Positions 22,680 to 33,200 of a DNA stretch of 64,000 nucleotides are shown one piece after another. The first letter of the stretch is position 1; each line of letters opens with the position of its first letter. Location of the stretch: NCBI GenBank assembly GCA_029961685.1, contig JARWKL010000012.1, positions 3,635,807 through 3,699,806 of the forward strand, in the 5' to 3' direction. Made by a program: the position numbers and the translations under genes. Under the pieces are notes generated by a model. It was given only the letters and a program-made list of their open reading frames with translations, did no database searches and was not told where the DNA came from. Source of the stretch: Aristolochia californica. Its lineage: Eukaryota; Streptophyta; Magnoliopsida; Piperales; Aristolochiaceae.

Positions 22680-25468
22680 CTTCATATGTACAAATATTTT
22701 GCACCAAGAAAAGGGTAAGGTAATCATGAAATTATGGAATAAGAGGGATTGAGAGAGCCAGAAGAAGAGAAGAGAGAAGGGGAAAGAGGATGGCAACAAG
22801 GAGAGAGGGATATCTCGTGATTAGGGTTCTGGTCAACCCCTAATCACCTTTTATAACTTAAAAAATAAGTGAAAGGACAATAATGCCCCTACTCACTTAA
22901 ACTCAATTACACCCTTATAGTTCCTTCATTACACCTCCAAATTACTTGAAATTTAAACTACATAAACTATCTTCTTATTTTTTTGAAATAGATATGATTT
23001 GATTTCAAGAAAATGAAAAAAATAAACATCAAGGGAGGCATCCCCATACAACAAGAGATTGAAGGGAGGGACCCAATTTAGCACATGAATCAGCAACCGT
23101 ATTGGTTGATCTAAGAACATGAGACAAAGTACAAGGAATGGAAGAAACAAGATTCATAATATCAAGAAATAGCTGCCAATGTCACAAGGGTGGGAATATG
23201 GAGGATGAACACCATCCAATGACCACTCAGGAGTTGCCTTCCACAATGAGCGGGCGGCTAAAATGCTTGTGGAAGATATGGAGGTCGTGGAGAAGACCAG
23301 AAAGTTCCGCAGTAGCGAGTCAACAATGCCAAGAGGTCCGAAGTAGGAGATAAGAGTGTCATCAGCACCAAAAACCACACCACCAAAGGCCACCATCCCA
23401 GGATTACCGAATGCACTGCCATCAAAGTTGAGCTTGAAATGACCGGTTGGAGGGGGAATCCAAACAGCCACCCGGGGGCAGGGAAGGAGCGAACATCTGA
23501 GCGATCGCACGTCAGTTGGTGCAAAGAGGGGCACAAGAGAGACATTCAAACTCCTTTCAGGTGTGAATCCAAATCGAGATGAGGCCCGTAGCAGTGCAAG
23601 AGACATCAGCAACCGTGCTAGAAACAGTCAAATCTCCTAGAATTTCTCTCCTTCCAAAGGCACCAAGGGATGTGGGCAACACAAGCAGAGAAGAGGAGCT
23701 TACCCAACGTGGAGAGGCGAGTCCCGGAGGGGTAGTGCAACATAGTACTCAGATCATGTGGAAGGCAAAACTGAAGGCCCAAACTGCTAAGGAGAGAGGT
23801 CCAAACTTGCCAAGCAAAGGAGTAATGTAGGAGGAGATTGCAAATAGTTTCTTCATCCAGCTCAGAGAGGGGACAAAGGGGGTCCGGGGATGAGTTGCCG
23901 CGTCGAAGAAGATTGTGAGCAGTGAGGATTTTGTTGCAACAAGCACTCCACAAGAAAAACCTCACAGCCGAGTGGATGACAAGAAATCTGGTCCATCCCA
24001 TGAGGAGTCGGTATGTCGAAGAAACCGAGAAACTATTGTTGTCATTAGGGATCCAAATCATCCGGTCAGCACATGAGTTCAAAGCTTAACTTAGCCAAGG
24101 TCGTCGATGAATTCGTAAACAGTGATGGCTTCCTCATTAGCGATATCAAGTCTTAAGTGAAGATCCCAGGAGCCGTTTCTGCATACGTCAACGATACAGA
24201 GATCACGACAAGTAGTGAGCTATTAACTGGGGAAAGGAGGAGACAAGGGGGCTATCACCCACCCACCAGTCAAGTCCAAAAGTTTAGGCTGGAGCCATCA
24301 GCAACAAAGAATCGAATAGCGGAGTGGAAAATCAGAACAAATGGAACATCGCTTTCCAAATGAGGGAGAGGTCGCCTGCTGCCATCAGTAAACCATCTAG
24401 GCCCGAGAAGACGGAGCTTGGAGGAAGCCACCATGGGTTTCCAGAAAGCTACCGAAGCAGAATTGAGCTTTCAAAACCACTTGAGAAGGAGAGCAGATCC
24501 CATCTCTTTAGTGCATCTGATCCCCAACCCACCCATGAATTTTGGCATACAAACATCTTCCCAGTTGACTAAGTAATAATGAAATTCATTGCTAGTGCTG
24601 CACCACAAGAATCTCCTCTTAATCACATCAATGTGACGGCAAATAGAGGCAGGGGAAGGTAGAAATGAGAGGAAGTATTTTGGTATATTGGCCACGCAGG
24701 AGTTGAGGAGGGTTAGTCTGCTAGCTTTGGAGAGGAGCCTACCCTTCCAAGTAAATAGCCAATGCTCAAGCCTCTCAATGACCGGGGCCCAAAGCCCCAT
24801 CCTAGGTCTGCAATCAATGAGAGGGAGGCAGAGGTAGGGGAAAGGGAGAGTAATGATCGAGCATCCCAACGTGTCTGCCATAAGCTGGAAGAGAGGGGGA
24901 TCAATGTGAAGCCCCAAGAGAGTCATCTTCTTCCAATTAATCTTCTGACCCGAAGTAATCTCAAAGAGCCCAAGTAAAGCCTTGATTCTGTGAATTTGAT
25001 CAAGCGTGCCAGACCCGAAGCAAATAGTGTCATCCGCGAAATGGAGCAACAAAATATCAAAGTCACTTTGATCAAAAGACAACATCAAACCACCCAAGAT
25101 TCCAGGCCAAGTAGAACATGGAGGACAAGTACTTGGCAATGAGATTAAAGAGGAGCAAGGAGAGGGAATCCCCCAGTATATGGCCACGGGAGCCATGAAA
25201 GAAACCACAGACAGTGCCATTGAGGAGCAAATAGTAGGAAGCTGACGAAATGTTGCTAAGAATCCTAAACCTCCATCGGTCTCTAATGCCCATGTGCTTC
25301 AAAACATCATCAAGAAGCACCCCAACTCACACGGTCAAAGGCCTTCTCAAGGTCCAGTTTGAGGACGAAAACTACATAAACTATCAAACATACTGAATAA
25401 GACAAGCTTATTCTTAGGAGGTGCGATAGTGAGAAATTATCAAACTACCCTTCTACATATTTTTCAAC
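22680..25468 (-). mobile_element. Copia 3' LTR split by a LINE (left edge approximate)
   Basis: Minus strand: a polypurine tract (agcttgagggag, near 25469-25482) is followed by TGTTGAAAAATATGTAG at 25468. The LTR continues to 25386, is interrupted by the LINE at 22972-25368, and resumes below 22955 with a TATA region (ttataaaagg near 22850). I could not fix its far end, which lies somewhere near 22680. Confidence 0.5.
22972..25368 (-). mobile_element. 5'-truncated LINE with perfect 17-bp target duplication
   Basis: It is flanked by AAACTACATAAACTATC at 22955-22971 and 25369-25385. On the minus strand it covers part of RT (25072-25320 and 24471-25220, catalytic box HFADDTICF), a zinc-binding region (23618-24082) and RNase H (23154-23612; KLNFDGSAFGNPG). 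Frames are broken between these blocks. The perfect duplication indicates a fairly recent insertion into the copia LTR. Confidence 0.92.
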
Positions 25469-25737
25469 ACTCTCCCTCAAGCTAGAGCATAAATACCCAT
25501 GAGCTCCAACTTGTTACAAAAATTCCCAAATTCTTTTTCTCCCAATGCCTTGGTGAACATATCAGTAATCTAATCATTGGACCGAATAAAGGGAGTGGTC
25601 ACTTCTTTCTCAATAACTACATCTTTTACAAAGTGACAATCCACTTCTATGTGTTTGGTTCTTTTGTAAAAAAGTAGGTTTCCAGCAATGAAAATAGTTG
25701 CTTGATTGTAACAGATATAGACATAGGCCCGTTACTC

Positions 25738-25924
25738 TTTTTTTTCTTTTTTTCTTTTTTGAAAAAGATGTATATTTATTAATAGAGAAAATTTACAAAG
25801 GAAAAGAGACCAAATCCCTAACAACTAGTGATTACAATCTTGCTTGGCAAGTACATCTGCTACCGAATTTGTAGATCTCAGTATGTGAGACCAAATACAA
25901 GAGAAGAGTGAGGCAATTTCTAGT
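25738..25924 (-). mobile_element. 187-bp LINE 3' end with 16-bp target duplication
   Basis: A poly-T rich start is flanked by CATAGGCCCGTTACTC (25722-25737) and CATAGGCCCATTACTC (25925-25940), one mismatch. The minus strand retains only the last RNase H codons. It interrupts the copia RNase H just after the RELNLW block. Confidence 0.88.
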
Positions 25925-26892
25925 CATAGGCCCATTACTCCATAGATTCAATTCTCGTACAATTAATCTCACCCACATCAATTCATTGACTGTATGAGCC
26001 TTAGCTCTATACTTAGCTTCGACACTGTAGGCCACCACATTTTGTTTCTTACTTCTCCAGCTTCTTATGTTTCCACTTGAGAATATACAATGGCCAGTAA
26101 TTGATTTATTATCCAGTTCAGACCCAGCATAGTTGACATTTAAGTAAGCCTCTATTTTAAGATGATCATTGGCCTTGAAGAACAGTCCTTTTCCAAGAGA
26201 ACCTTTTAAATATCTTAGTATCCTTTGAACCATTTCAAGATGTATCTTTCGTGCATGATCCATAAATTGGTTAACCACACTAACTGAAAATGATATGTCA
26301 GGCCAAGTTACAGTTGCATAGATTAGTTTCCCAACTAACCGGTGATACACGGCTTGTCTTTTTAAATTCATTGTTGTCCTCACTATGTAGATCATGACCC
26401 ACTTCCAAAGGAGTCTCTAATAGTTCATTCCTAGTAGACTATACGCAAGTAACATCTCAACGACCTATATTTCTCAAAGTGCGTACAAGTTCTACCTTGC
26501 TTCGGGCTATTTCTGAGAATCTAAGTCTTCCATTTGAAAATGTTGAGAGAAATGTAACTTTACTTCTTCAATCCTATGTCGATCACTTCCAAACAAAATA
26601 ATATCGTCCATATACACTAGTAGGACCACAACACCAAAGGATCTCTTCATTATAAATAGAATGGTCACAATAACAACAAAAGAACCCATTTGACAACCAC
26701 CTGGCAAAATTTCTCAAACCACACAGACTCTGTTTTAAGTTCGTAGACTTTTTTTTGAATTTGCATACTTTTTGAATCTTCCTTTGAGCAACATATCCAA
26801 GACATTGCTCCACGTACACCTCCTCATCAAGGTCACCATAGAAAAAGATATTCTTGACATCAAGTTGAAACAACAACCAGTCATGCTTAATT

Positions 26893-27999
26893 TTTTATTT
26901 TTTTTATGAATGTGTGTATATTGATAAACAGAGAAAGGAATACAAACCTAGCTTTGGGAAGCGGACTCCACAACAAAGTGTTGGAAAGACACACCCTTTT
27001 TAGCCTGAGAGTCTGCTAAGTGATTAGCAGAGCGTGGATTACAAATTTCTTTAAACATATCCCAATGTCGCCACGGAGGTTGACCATGGTTTGCACACCA
27101 ATTGATGACTACTGTTGAGTCGCCTTCGATACAGAGGAGGCTTGTGAGATGGCTGGTAAAGACCTTGAGACCGTGCAAAAGACCAGAAAGTTCTGCAGTA
27201 GTCGAATCTGAGCTGCCAAGGGGACCCGTATAAGAGAAGAGAAGTTCACTGTTTTCATTATGGATAGCACCACCGAAGCCAGCAGGACCAGGGTAACCTA
27301 ACGCACTGCCATCAAAATTGAGCTTTATGTATCCAGGTGGAGGAGGGGTCCATGTGGCCATAGTGGGGGGGCGAGAGGGCAGGGACATCTCAACAATAGA
27401 TTGCCAATTTGCTCTGAAGTTTGAGCCCCTGAATTTTTTGAATTCTTTTCTGTTTAAGAGCCAAACAGAGACTTGACTAGATATGTGTTCAGTCAAAGCC
27501 TCAATAGGGCAATATTTGAATTTGAATTTCCTTTTGTTACGTTTTTTCCAGAGAGCCCAGATAATATGTCCAATGCAGCAAGATAAAATCATTTTCCCAA
27601 GTGTTGGAAGCTGCATATTGACAAGTGAGAGGACAGTGTCTGCAAGGTTTCTTGATGCACAGAATTGGAGGCCAATTTTGTTTAAAAAGGATGTCCAGAC
27701 TTCATAGGAATATGGACAAGAAAGAAGGACGTGAGTTGCTGTTTCTGGGGTGTTTGTACAGAAGGGGCAATGATGGTCCAAGATAGGAGTGCCCCTACGA
27801 ATTGGAGCATTAGAGGTTAAGATTTTGTTTCTGAAGGCAGACCAAATGAAGAACTTAGCATGTGGGGGGCAGGAAGATCCCAGGCATAGGCCGCAGTGTG
27901 CTTTGGGTGATCGGATAGGTTGTTTAAGAATGTATAGGCAGATGATGTGGAGAAAGATCCCTTTGGACACGGAGTCCAAATTAGAGTATCACTTTGGAC
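26893..27999 (-). mobile_element. 1.1-kb truncated LINE with perfect 17-bp target duplication
   Basis: It is flanked by ACCAGTCATGCTTAATT at 26876-26892 and 28000-28016. The minus strand has an almost unbroken 343-codon frame (26948-27979) with the zinc-binding region (CPFCTNTPETATHVLLSCPY) and RNase H (KLNFDGSALGYPG, TAELSGLLHGL, CIEGDSTVVINWC, RSANHLADSQAKKG). All four RNase H acidic positions are present. It splits the copia RT just before LLFQLDVKN. Confidence 0.93.
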
Positions 28000-28637
28000 A
28001 CCAGTCATGCTTAATTACAATTGAGACAAGAATATGTACCGAAGACAGACAAGCTACAGGTAAAAAGGTCTCAAACACATCCACTCCATATGTCTATGTA
28101 GCTTTTGGCAACCAGTCGTGCCTTATATAATTCAATAGAACCATCAGCCTTGTATTTGACAATGTATATACCAAGCGGCTCCCAACAACAGTAGCCTTTG
28201 AGGGCACGACATCCATGTGTCTCTATCACATAATGCCTCCATTTCAGCATCCATAATTGTTTTCCATTGAGGTGACAACAGAGCCTCCTATACAAAAGAA
28301 GGAACAATGCACAAGGACAAAGACAAGGCAAACTTTCTGTATTGGTGAGATAAGTAATCAAAAGACACAAATTAGACAATGGGTGTCTAGTGGACTTACA
28401 AACACCTTTCCAAAGATCAATAGGAAGGTCTAATTCATTTACCTCAAGATCAACAAACAACGAGGATTTTGGGTTTGGCCAGAGAGAGGGTGTTTGTGCT
28501 AGGCACTCGGAAGTTTGTCTTTGTCATACACCTATAGTAGTTTCTTTGCAGGAATAATTGGTGAGAGGGTAGGACATTCCTCTATAGGAGCTGGTGCAAT
28601 AACTTCTTGATTTGGAGTAAGAAGAGAAGTACTTCTT

Positions 28638-29132
28638 TTAAGAGAGTGCATATTGATAAAAAAGGAAAACAAACAAACAAACGTAAGTCCGGGGGCCTAC
28701 CTCCACAACAAGGCATTGGAGTGAAATGCCCGCTTTGGCATGGGCGTCTGCCAAGTGATTAGCAGAGCGGGGAATCTGTTTCCAATTACAGTTTAAAAGA
28801 GAAAATAAATAACATAATTCCAAAAACATATCCCAGTGATGCCACGGGGGCCTGATGGAATTCGCGCACCAACTGATGACCACCTTTGAGTTGCCTTCAA
28901 TGCAGAGAGGACCCGAGAGGTGACTTGAGAGGATTTTGATACCATGTAACAGACCCAAAAGTTCTGATGTTGTAGAGTCAGAGTTGCCAAGGGGGGCTGC
29001 ATAGGAGAAGAGGAGGTCGCCATTTGCATTGTGGATAACACCACCGAAACCTTCTGGACCAGGGCAACCGAGAGCACTACCATCAAAATTAAGCTTAAAG
29101 TGGCCGATCGAAGGCGGGGTCCAGATGGCCAT
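28638..29132 (-). pseudogene. LINE ORF2 C-terminal RNase H
   Basis: A 164-codon frame reads KLNFDGSALGCPG, DSTTSELLGLLHGI, CIEGNSKVVISWC and RSANHLADAHAKAG. The third acidic residue is Asn instead of Asp, as in the LINE at 21982-22464, so the two copies may share an ancestor with this change. It is the normal position for a plant L1 RNase H. Confidence 0.8.
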
Positions 29133-29648
29133 GATCGGGGGGCGAGAGGGCTGGGAGAGACCAGCGATTATCTGCCAATTTCCCCTGAAGCTGGTGTCAC
29201 TAAAACTTCTAAATTCTTTTCTGTTGAGGAGCCAAGTAGTTACTTGGCCAGAAATTCGTTATGTCAGAACTAAATAGGGGAAGATTTGAATTTGAATTTC
29301 CTCCTATTACATTCTTTCCAAGAGCCCTAATGATATGACCAATACATCATGATATAATCATTTTTCCTAACTCTGGAAGTCTGGACTTAATGATTGAGAG
29401 GATAGTATCTGGTAAATTAGCCGCAGCACAATATTGGAAACCAATTTTATTTAAAAGGGAGGTCCAGACCGAATGGGAAAACTAATAAGAGAGGAGAATG
29501 TGGTTGGCAGTTTCTGGGCATCCTTACAGAAAGGGCAGAGTGGGTCCTGGATGTGGGTAGCCCTTCGGATTAAGGAGTCCGAGGTTAGGATTTTATTCTT
29601 GCAGGCAGTCCAGATGAATAATTTAGCAGATGGTGTGGTAAGGAGGTC

Positions 29649-31717
29649 TCAAGCATAGGCCGCAGGGTGCTTTGGGTGGGCCGAGGAATTGTTGCATAGG
29701 AACTGGTAGGCAAAGATTGTGGAAAAATACCCTTTTGGACGTGGAGTCCAAATTAAAGTGTCGTTTGGGTTATTGGGCTTTCTAACCAGGAGGCTATCAA
29801 GGAGCTCAGAGGCAAGAAGGGCTTCAAGATCAGAGAGACGCCTTCTAAGGTTTAAGTTCCAATCCCCACTATCGGACCAAATGTCAAAGATAAAGGCCTC
29901 AGTGTTACCCAAAAGGACAGAGATTGCTTCAAAGCTATTTATGAGGCAGGTTTGGCCAGTCCACCAATCATTCCAAAATTTTGTTGAGGCATCATTTCCA
30001 ATAGCACTTTACTAACCTTTTCAATTCAGGAAGTAGACTAGCAATTTTTTTCCAAACAGGTGAGAGCTAATAGAATCTACCCCCCTCAGTCCACCATCCA
30101 GAGTGATGATTTGCTTTTGCTGCAACGAGAGCTCTCCAAATTAAAGCAGGATGAAGATTGAATTTCAAGATCCACTTAAGGAGAAGAGTAGAGTTTGTGG
30201 TGGTGGTATCCTGAATACCCAACCCGCCAGAGAACTTTGGTTTACAGACCTCCTCCCATTTAATAAGATGATATTTTTCCCCATTTGGCCCTCCCCAAAG
30301 GAATCTTCTTTTGAAGAGCTCAATTCAGTTTTTGACTTTAGTAGGGCACCGGAACATGGATAAGAAAAAGTTTGGGATTCCGTGTAAACAGGATTTGATC
30401 AGAACTACTTTTCCTGCCTTTGAGAGGAATTTCCCCCTCCTGGAGGCCAAGCGCTCAATGACAAGGTGCCAAGAAGCCTTGGAGGGGAGCTGGGGGCTTA
30501 GGGGGAGCCCAAGATAAGTTCCAGCAGACGTTGCAATCTTGCACCCCAGATAGCTAGCCATTGAACCGAGCAAATCTGGTTGTATGTTGTACCCCGAAAT
30601 GGAGGATTTCCCCCAACTGATTTTTTGCCCATATGAGATTTCAAATAAGCTAAGGAGGGCACTTAAGTTGTGAATTTGGTTGAGGGAGCTATCACAGAAA
30701 ATGATTGTGTCATCCATATTGAAGGAGGCCAACATCAAGAGCTGGATCAGCGAAGATAGGCCCCAATGAGAGTGAACAGAAAGGGGGATAAAGGACCCCT
30801 TGCCTGATACCCCTAGAGCCTTTGAAAAACCCACAAGGCTTACCATTAACAAGAACAGAGTAAGAGGCATTAGAAATGCAGCTTCTCAGCCAGAATCTCC
30901 AACGAGTAGGGAAGCCCATCACACCAAAAAGGTGGTCGACGAGCTTCTAGTTGACCCTATCAAAGGCCTTCTCGAAATCTAATTTAATAACCACCCGTGA
31001 GTGGTTCGATTTTTTGGAGTGGAGAATTTCATGAGCTGCCATGGTCGAGTCTAGGATGTTTTGGCCCGCAATAAAAGCATTTTGGCAAGGGCTGATGACA
31101 CTGAGGAGAACAGATTTAAGGCGCTTTGCAAGGATGCGGGCTGGAATTTTATAAGAGCTTGTGGTTAGACTAATGGGTCTGTAGTCTTGAGGAAGGGCAG
31201 TGTTGGATTTTTTGGGATAAGGGCAATGAAGGAGGCGCCAATGGAATTGTGGGTGATTCCCACTTGATGGAAATTGCTGACAAATGCGTGCACATCTTTT
31301 TTGATAATGTCCCAGGATTGCCGGTAGAATTCGCCATTGAAGCCGTCCGGCCCAAGGGCCCTATCCGTCGGCATTCGAAGAATTGCCTCATCAATTTCTT
31401 CCGGGGTGAAAGGTCTCTCTAGTTGAGCAGCATCATAAATAGAGATACTGCGGAAATCGATTTGGTTGAGGATAGGGCGGTTGAAACTCTCCTCGGTATA
31501 TAGACCTAAAAAAAACTTCACAAACTCATTAGCAATGGAGACTCTATCCGTAATATCCTCTCCCTCAATGAGAAGGGAGGATATACAATTAGTTCTCCTG
31601 CAGCCTGAGGCAATGGCATGGAAGAATTTTGTATTGCCATCCCCGTCATTCAGCTAGTGGAATCTGGCCCACTGCTTCCAATAAGTGGTTTCACTTTTTA
31701 GGATTTTAGAAAGATCA
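29649..31717 (-). pseudogene. LINE ORF2 reverse transcriptase, broken
   Basis: Blocks in order down the minus strand: GDGNTKFFHAIA (near 31640), RALGPDGFNGEFY (31165-31521 frame), KLDFEKAFDRVNWK (near 30970), SRGIRQG (near 30800), a catalytic box reading ASFNMDDTIIF (near 30715), the thumb (KAGKVVLIKSCLHGIPNFF, 30325-30870) and the zinc-binding linker (29649-29912). YADD has become NMDD, both Asp kept. At least four frameshifts or stops interrupt the chain. Confidence 0.75.
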
Positions 31718-32146
31718 TGTTATGGTCCCGGATCTGACACAAGGATTCTTTGGGAGGATCTGGGGTCTGCCACGGGTTACGGGTATTCCAAGCATTACCA
31801 TAGGGGTAGTAGGAAGACATGGGGAAGACGAAAACGAAGATCAAGCCTAAGGGAAGCTTGAAAACCCTAGAGCTCGTTGAGGAGAACTCTAAGTCTCTTT
31901 ACTCTAGATTTAACCTAATTCTTAATACTTCAATGTTTCCATTTCTCATTACTCTTACCCCTTAAATAGGGTTCACCCTGTTAGGGTTTACAATAAAATA
32001 TTCTAAAAATACCCCTATAAATACAATATTCCAAAAATACCCCTATAAATAAAATATTCCAAAAATACCCCTATGACCTAAACTGAAATAAAATAAAGTC
32101 AATTAAATAAAACAACTAAAATAATGATGTTATTGCGTGCATAACA
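31718..32146 (-). mobile_element. Solo LTR, 429 bp, target duplication GATCA
   Basis: It begins TGTTATGG and ends GCATAACA, with GATCA on both sides (31713-31717 and 32147-32151). Removing it and one GATCA rejoins the LINE linker between the endonuclease and RT domains. It contains AAATACCCCTATAAAT-type short repeats near 32010-32075 and no coding frame. The orientation is uncertain. A MITE with a 7-bp inverted end is the alternative reading. Confidence 0.8.
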
Positions 32147-32366
32147 GATCAGCATTCAAGTTATTCCTACAAATGAGCTCGGGAGAAGAGAGAGACCTTT
32201 GCTCTTCAAGTAGACCGAGCTCAGAAATGCGGAGTCGGATGGAGTTTTTTGCAGATGCAGCAGCAGCATTGAGGTTTCGAGCCCAGGGCCTGATAACTGA
32301 TTTGACGGCTTTGAGTTTCGTAGGGAAAGCCCACCTAGGGTTTGGGTAATGGGAAAGCTTTTCCCA

Positions 32367-33200
32367 CTAGTTCTTCAATTGCGGGACAAAAGAATTAGAC
32401 AAGAACCAGGAGTTTTCAAATCTGAATGGAGAGAATCCCCAACTTGGGGGGTGAGTATTTATAAGGATCCGCCAATGGTCAGACCCGATTTTGTTGAGAA
32501 CCTGACCTGAAGTATAGGGGAAAAGTTGCAACCAATCGTTACTAGCCAAGAAGCAAGCTAGTTTTGAAAGAATGGGGGGACTTTGTCCGTTGGACCAGGT
32601 TAATTTTTTCCTTGATAGGGGGATTTCAAGGAGCTCCAAACTGCTAATCAGGTCTAAGAATGCTCTCATTGTAGAGGTGATTCTTTTTGAAAGAGGGTTT
32701 TTTTCGGAGCAACAAAGGGTGGCATTGAAATCCCCAGCCAAAAGCCAAGGGACATTCCATTGTTGGACTTTTGACATTATTTCATCACAAAAAGAGGATC
32801 GATCTCCAGTCCGAGAAGGCCCGTAAATGCCTCTGAGAGCCCATTCAGATCCTAGAGTTCTGTCCCAAAAGCAAATGCATAGGGAGAAACGTCCCAGCTC
32901 AGTGGAGACGGCCTCAACCGAGTTTGGGTTCCAGATGACAAGAATGACACCAGAGTGCCCCACCGCATTAACCACCACCCAATCAGGGTCCGAATTAAAC
33001 CAGAGACTACGAGCCACAGAGTTATCAAAACATTGCAACTTTGTTTCAGAAAGTATTACAATATTAGGCTTATATTCAAAAATAGCTACTCTGATGGAGT
33101 CTCGCTTGGAGGGCGAGCTGATTCCCCGAACGTTCCAGGATAGAACTATCATGGTCCAGAGATTCTGAAACATCCTCTTTTGTGTAGCAAAAGTGGCCAT
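32367..33200 (-). pseudogene. LINE ORF2 AP-type endonuclease domain
   Basis: An unbroken 277-codon frame starts near the ORF2 start (MIVLSWNVRGI at about 33152) and keeps the landmarks of L1 endonucleases: the Asn in WNVRG, Glu in ILSETKL, Tyr in GIYGPS, Asp and Asn in LAGDFNAT, and the SDH box (GSDHWRI). It ends at a stop after SFVPQLKN. The RT part is separated from it by this stop and the solo LTR. Confidence 0.85.

Larger units (their letters stand above)
25469..28634 (-). pseudogene. Copia pol remnant (RT and RNase H), interrupted by LINEs
   Basis: On the minus strand, without LINE insertions, the order is: a linker and RT start (28460-28017; VKYKADGSIELYKARLVAK), then LLFQLDVKN and a catalytic box LLVYMDDIILFGSD (26892-26507), RNase H (26395-25941; KLIYATVTWPDI and later EAKYRA), and the C-terminus (25737-25483; KHIEVDCHFVKD after correcting breaks) ending at the polypurine tract. 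Frameshifts and stops are frequent. Gag, protease and integrase are not found. The element was old when the LINEs entered. Confidence 0.75.
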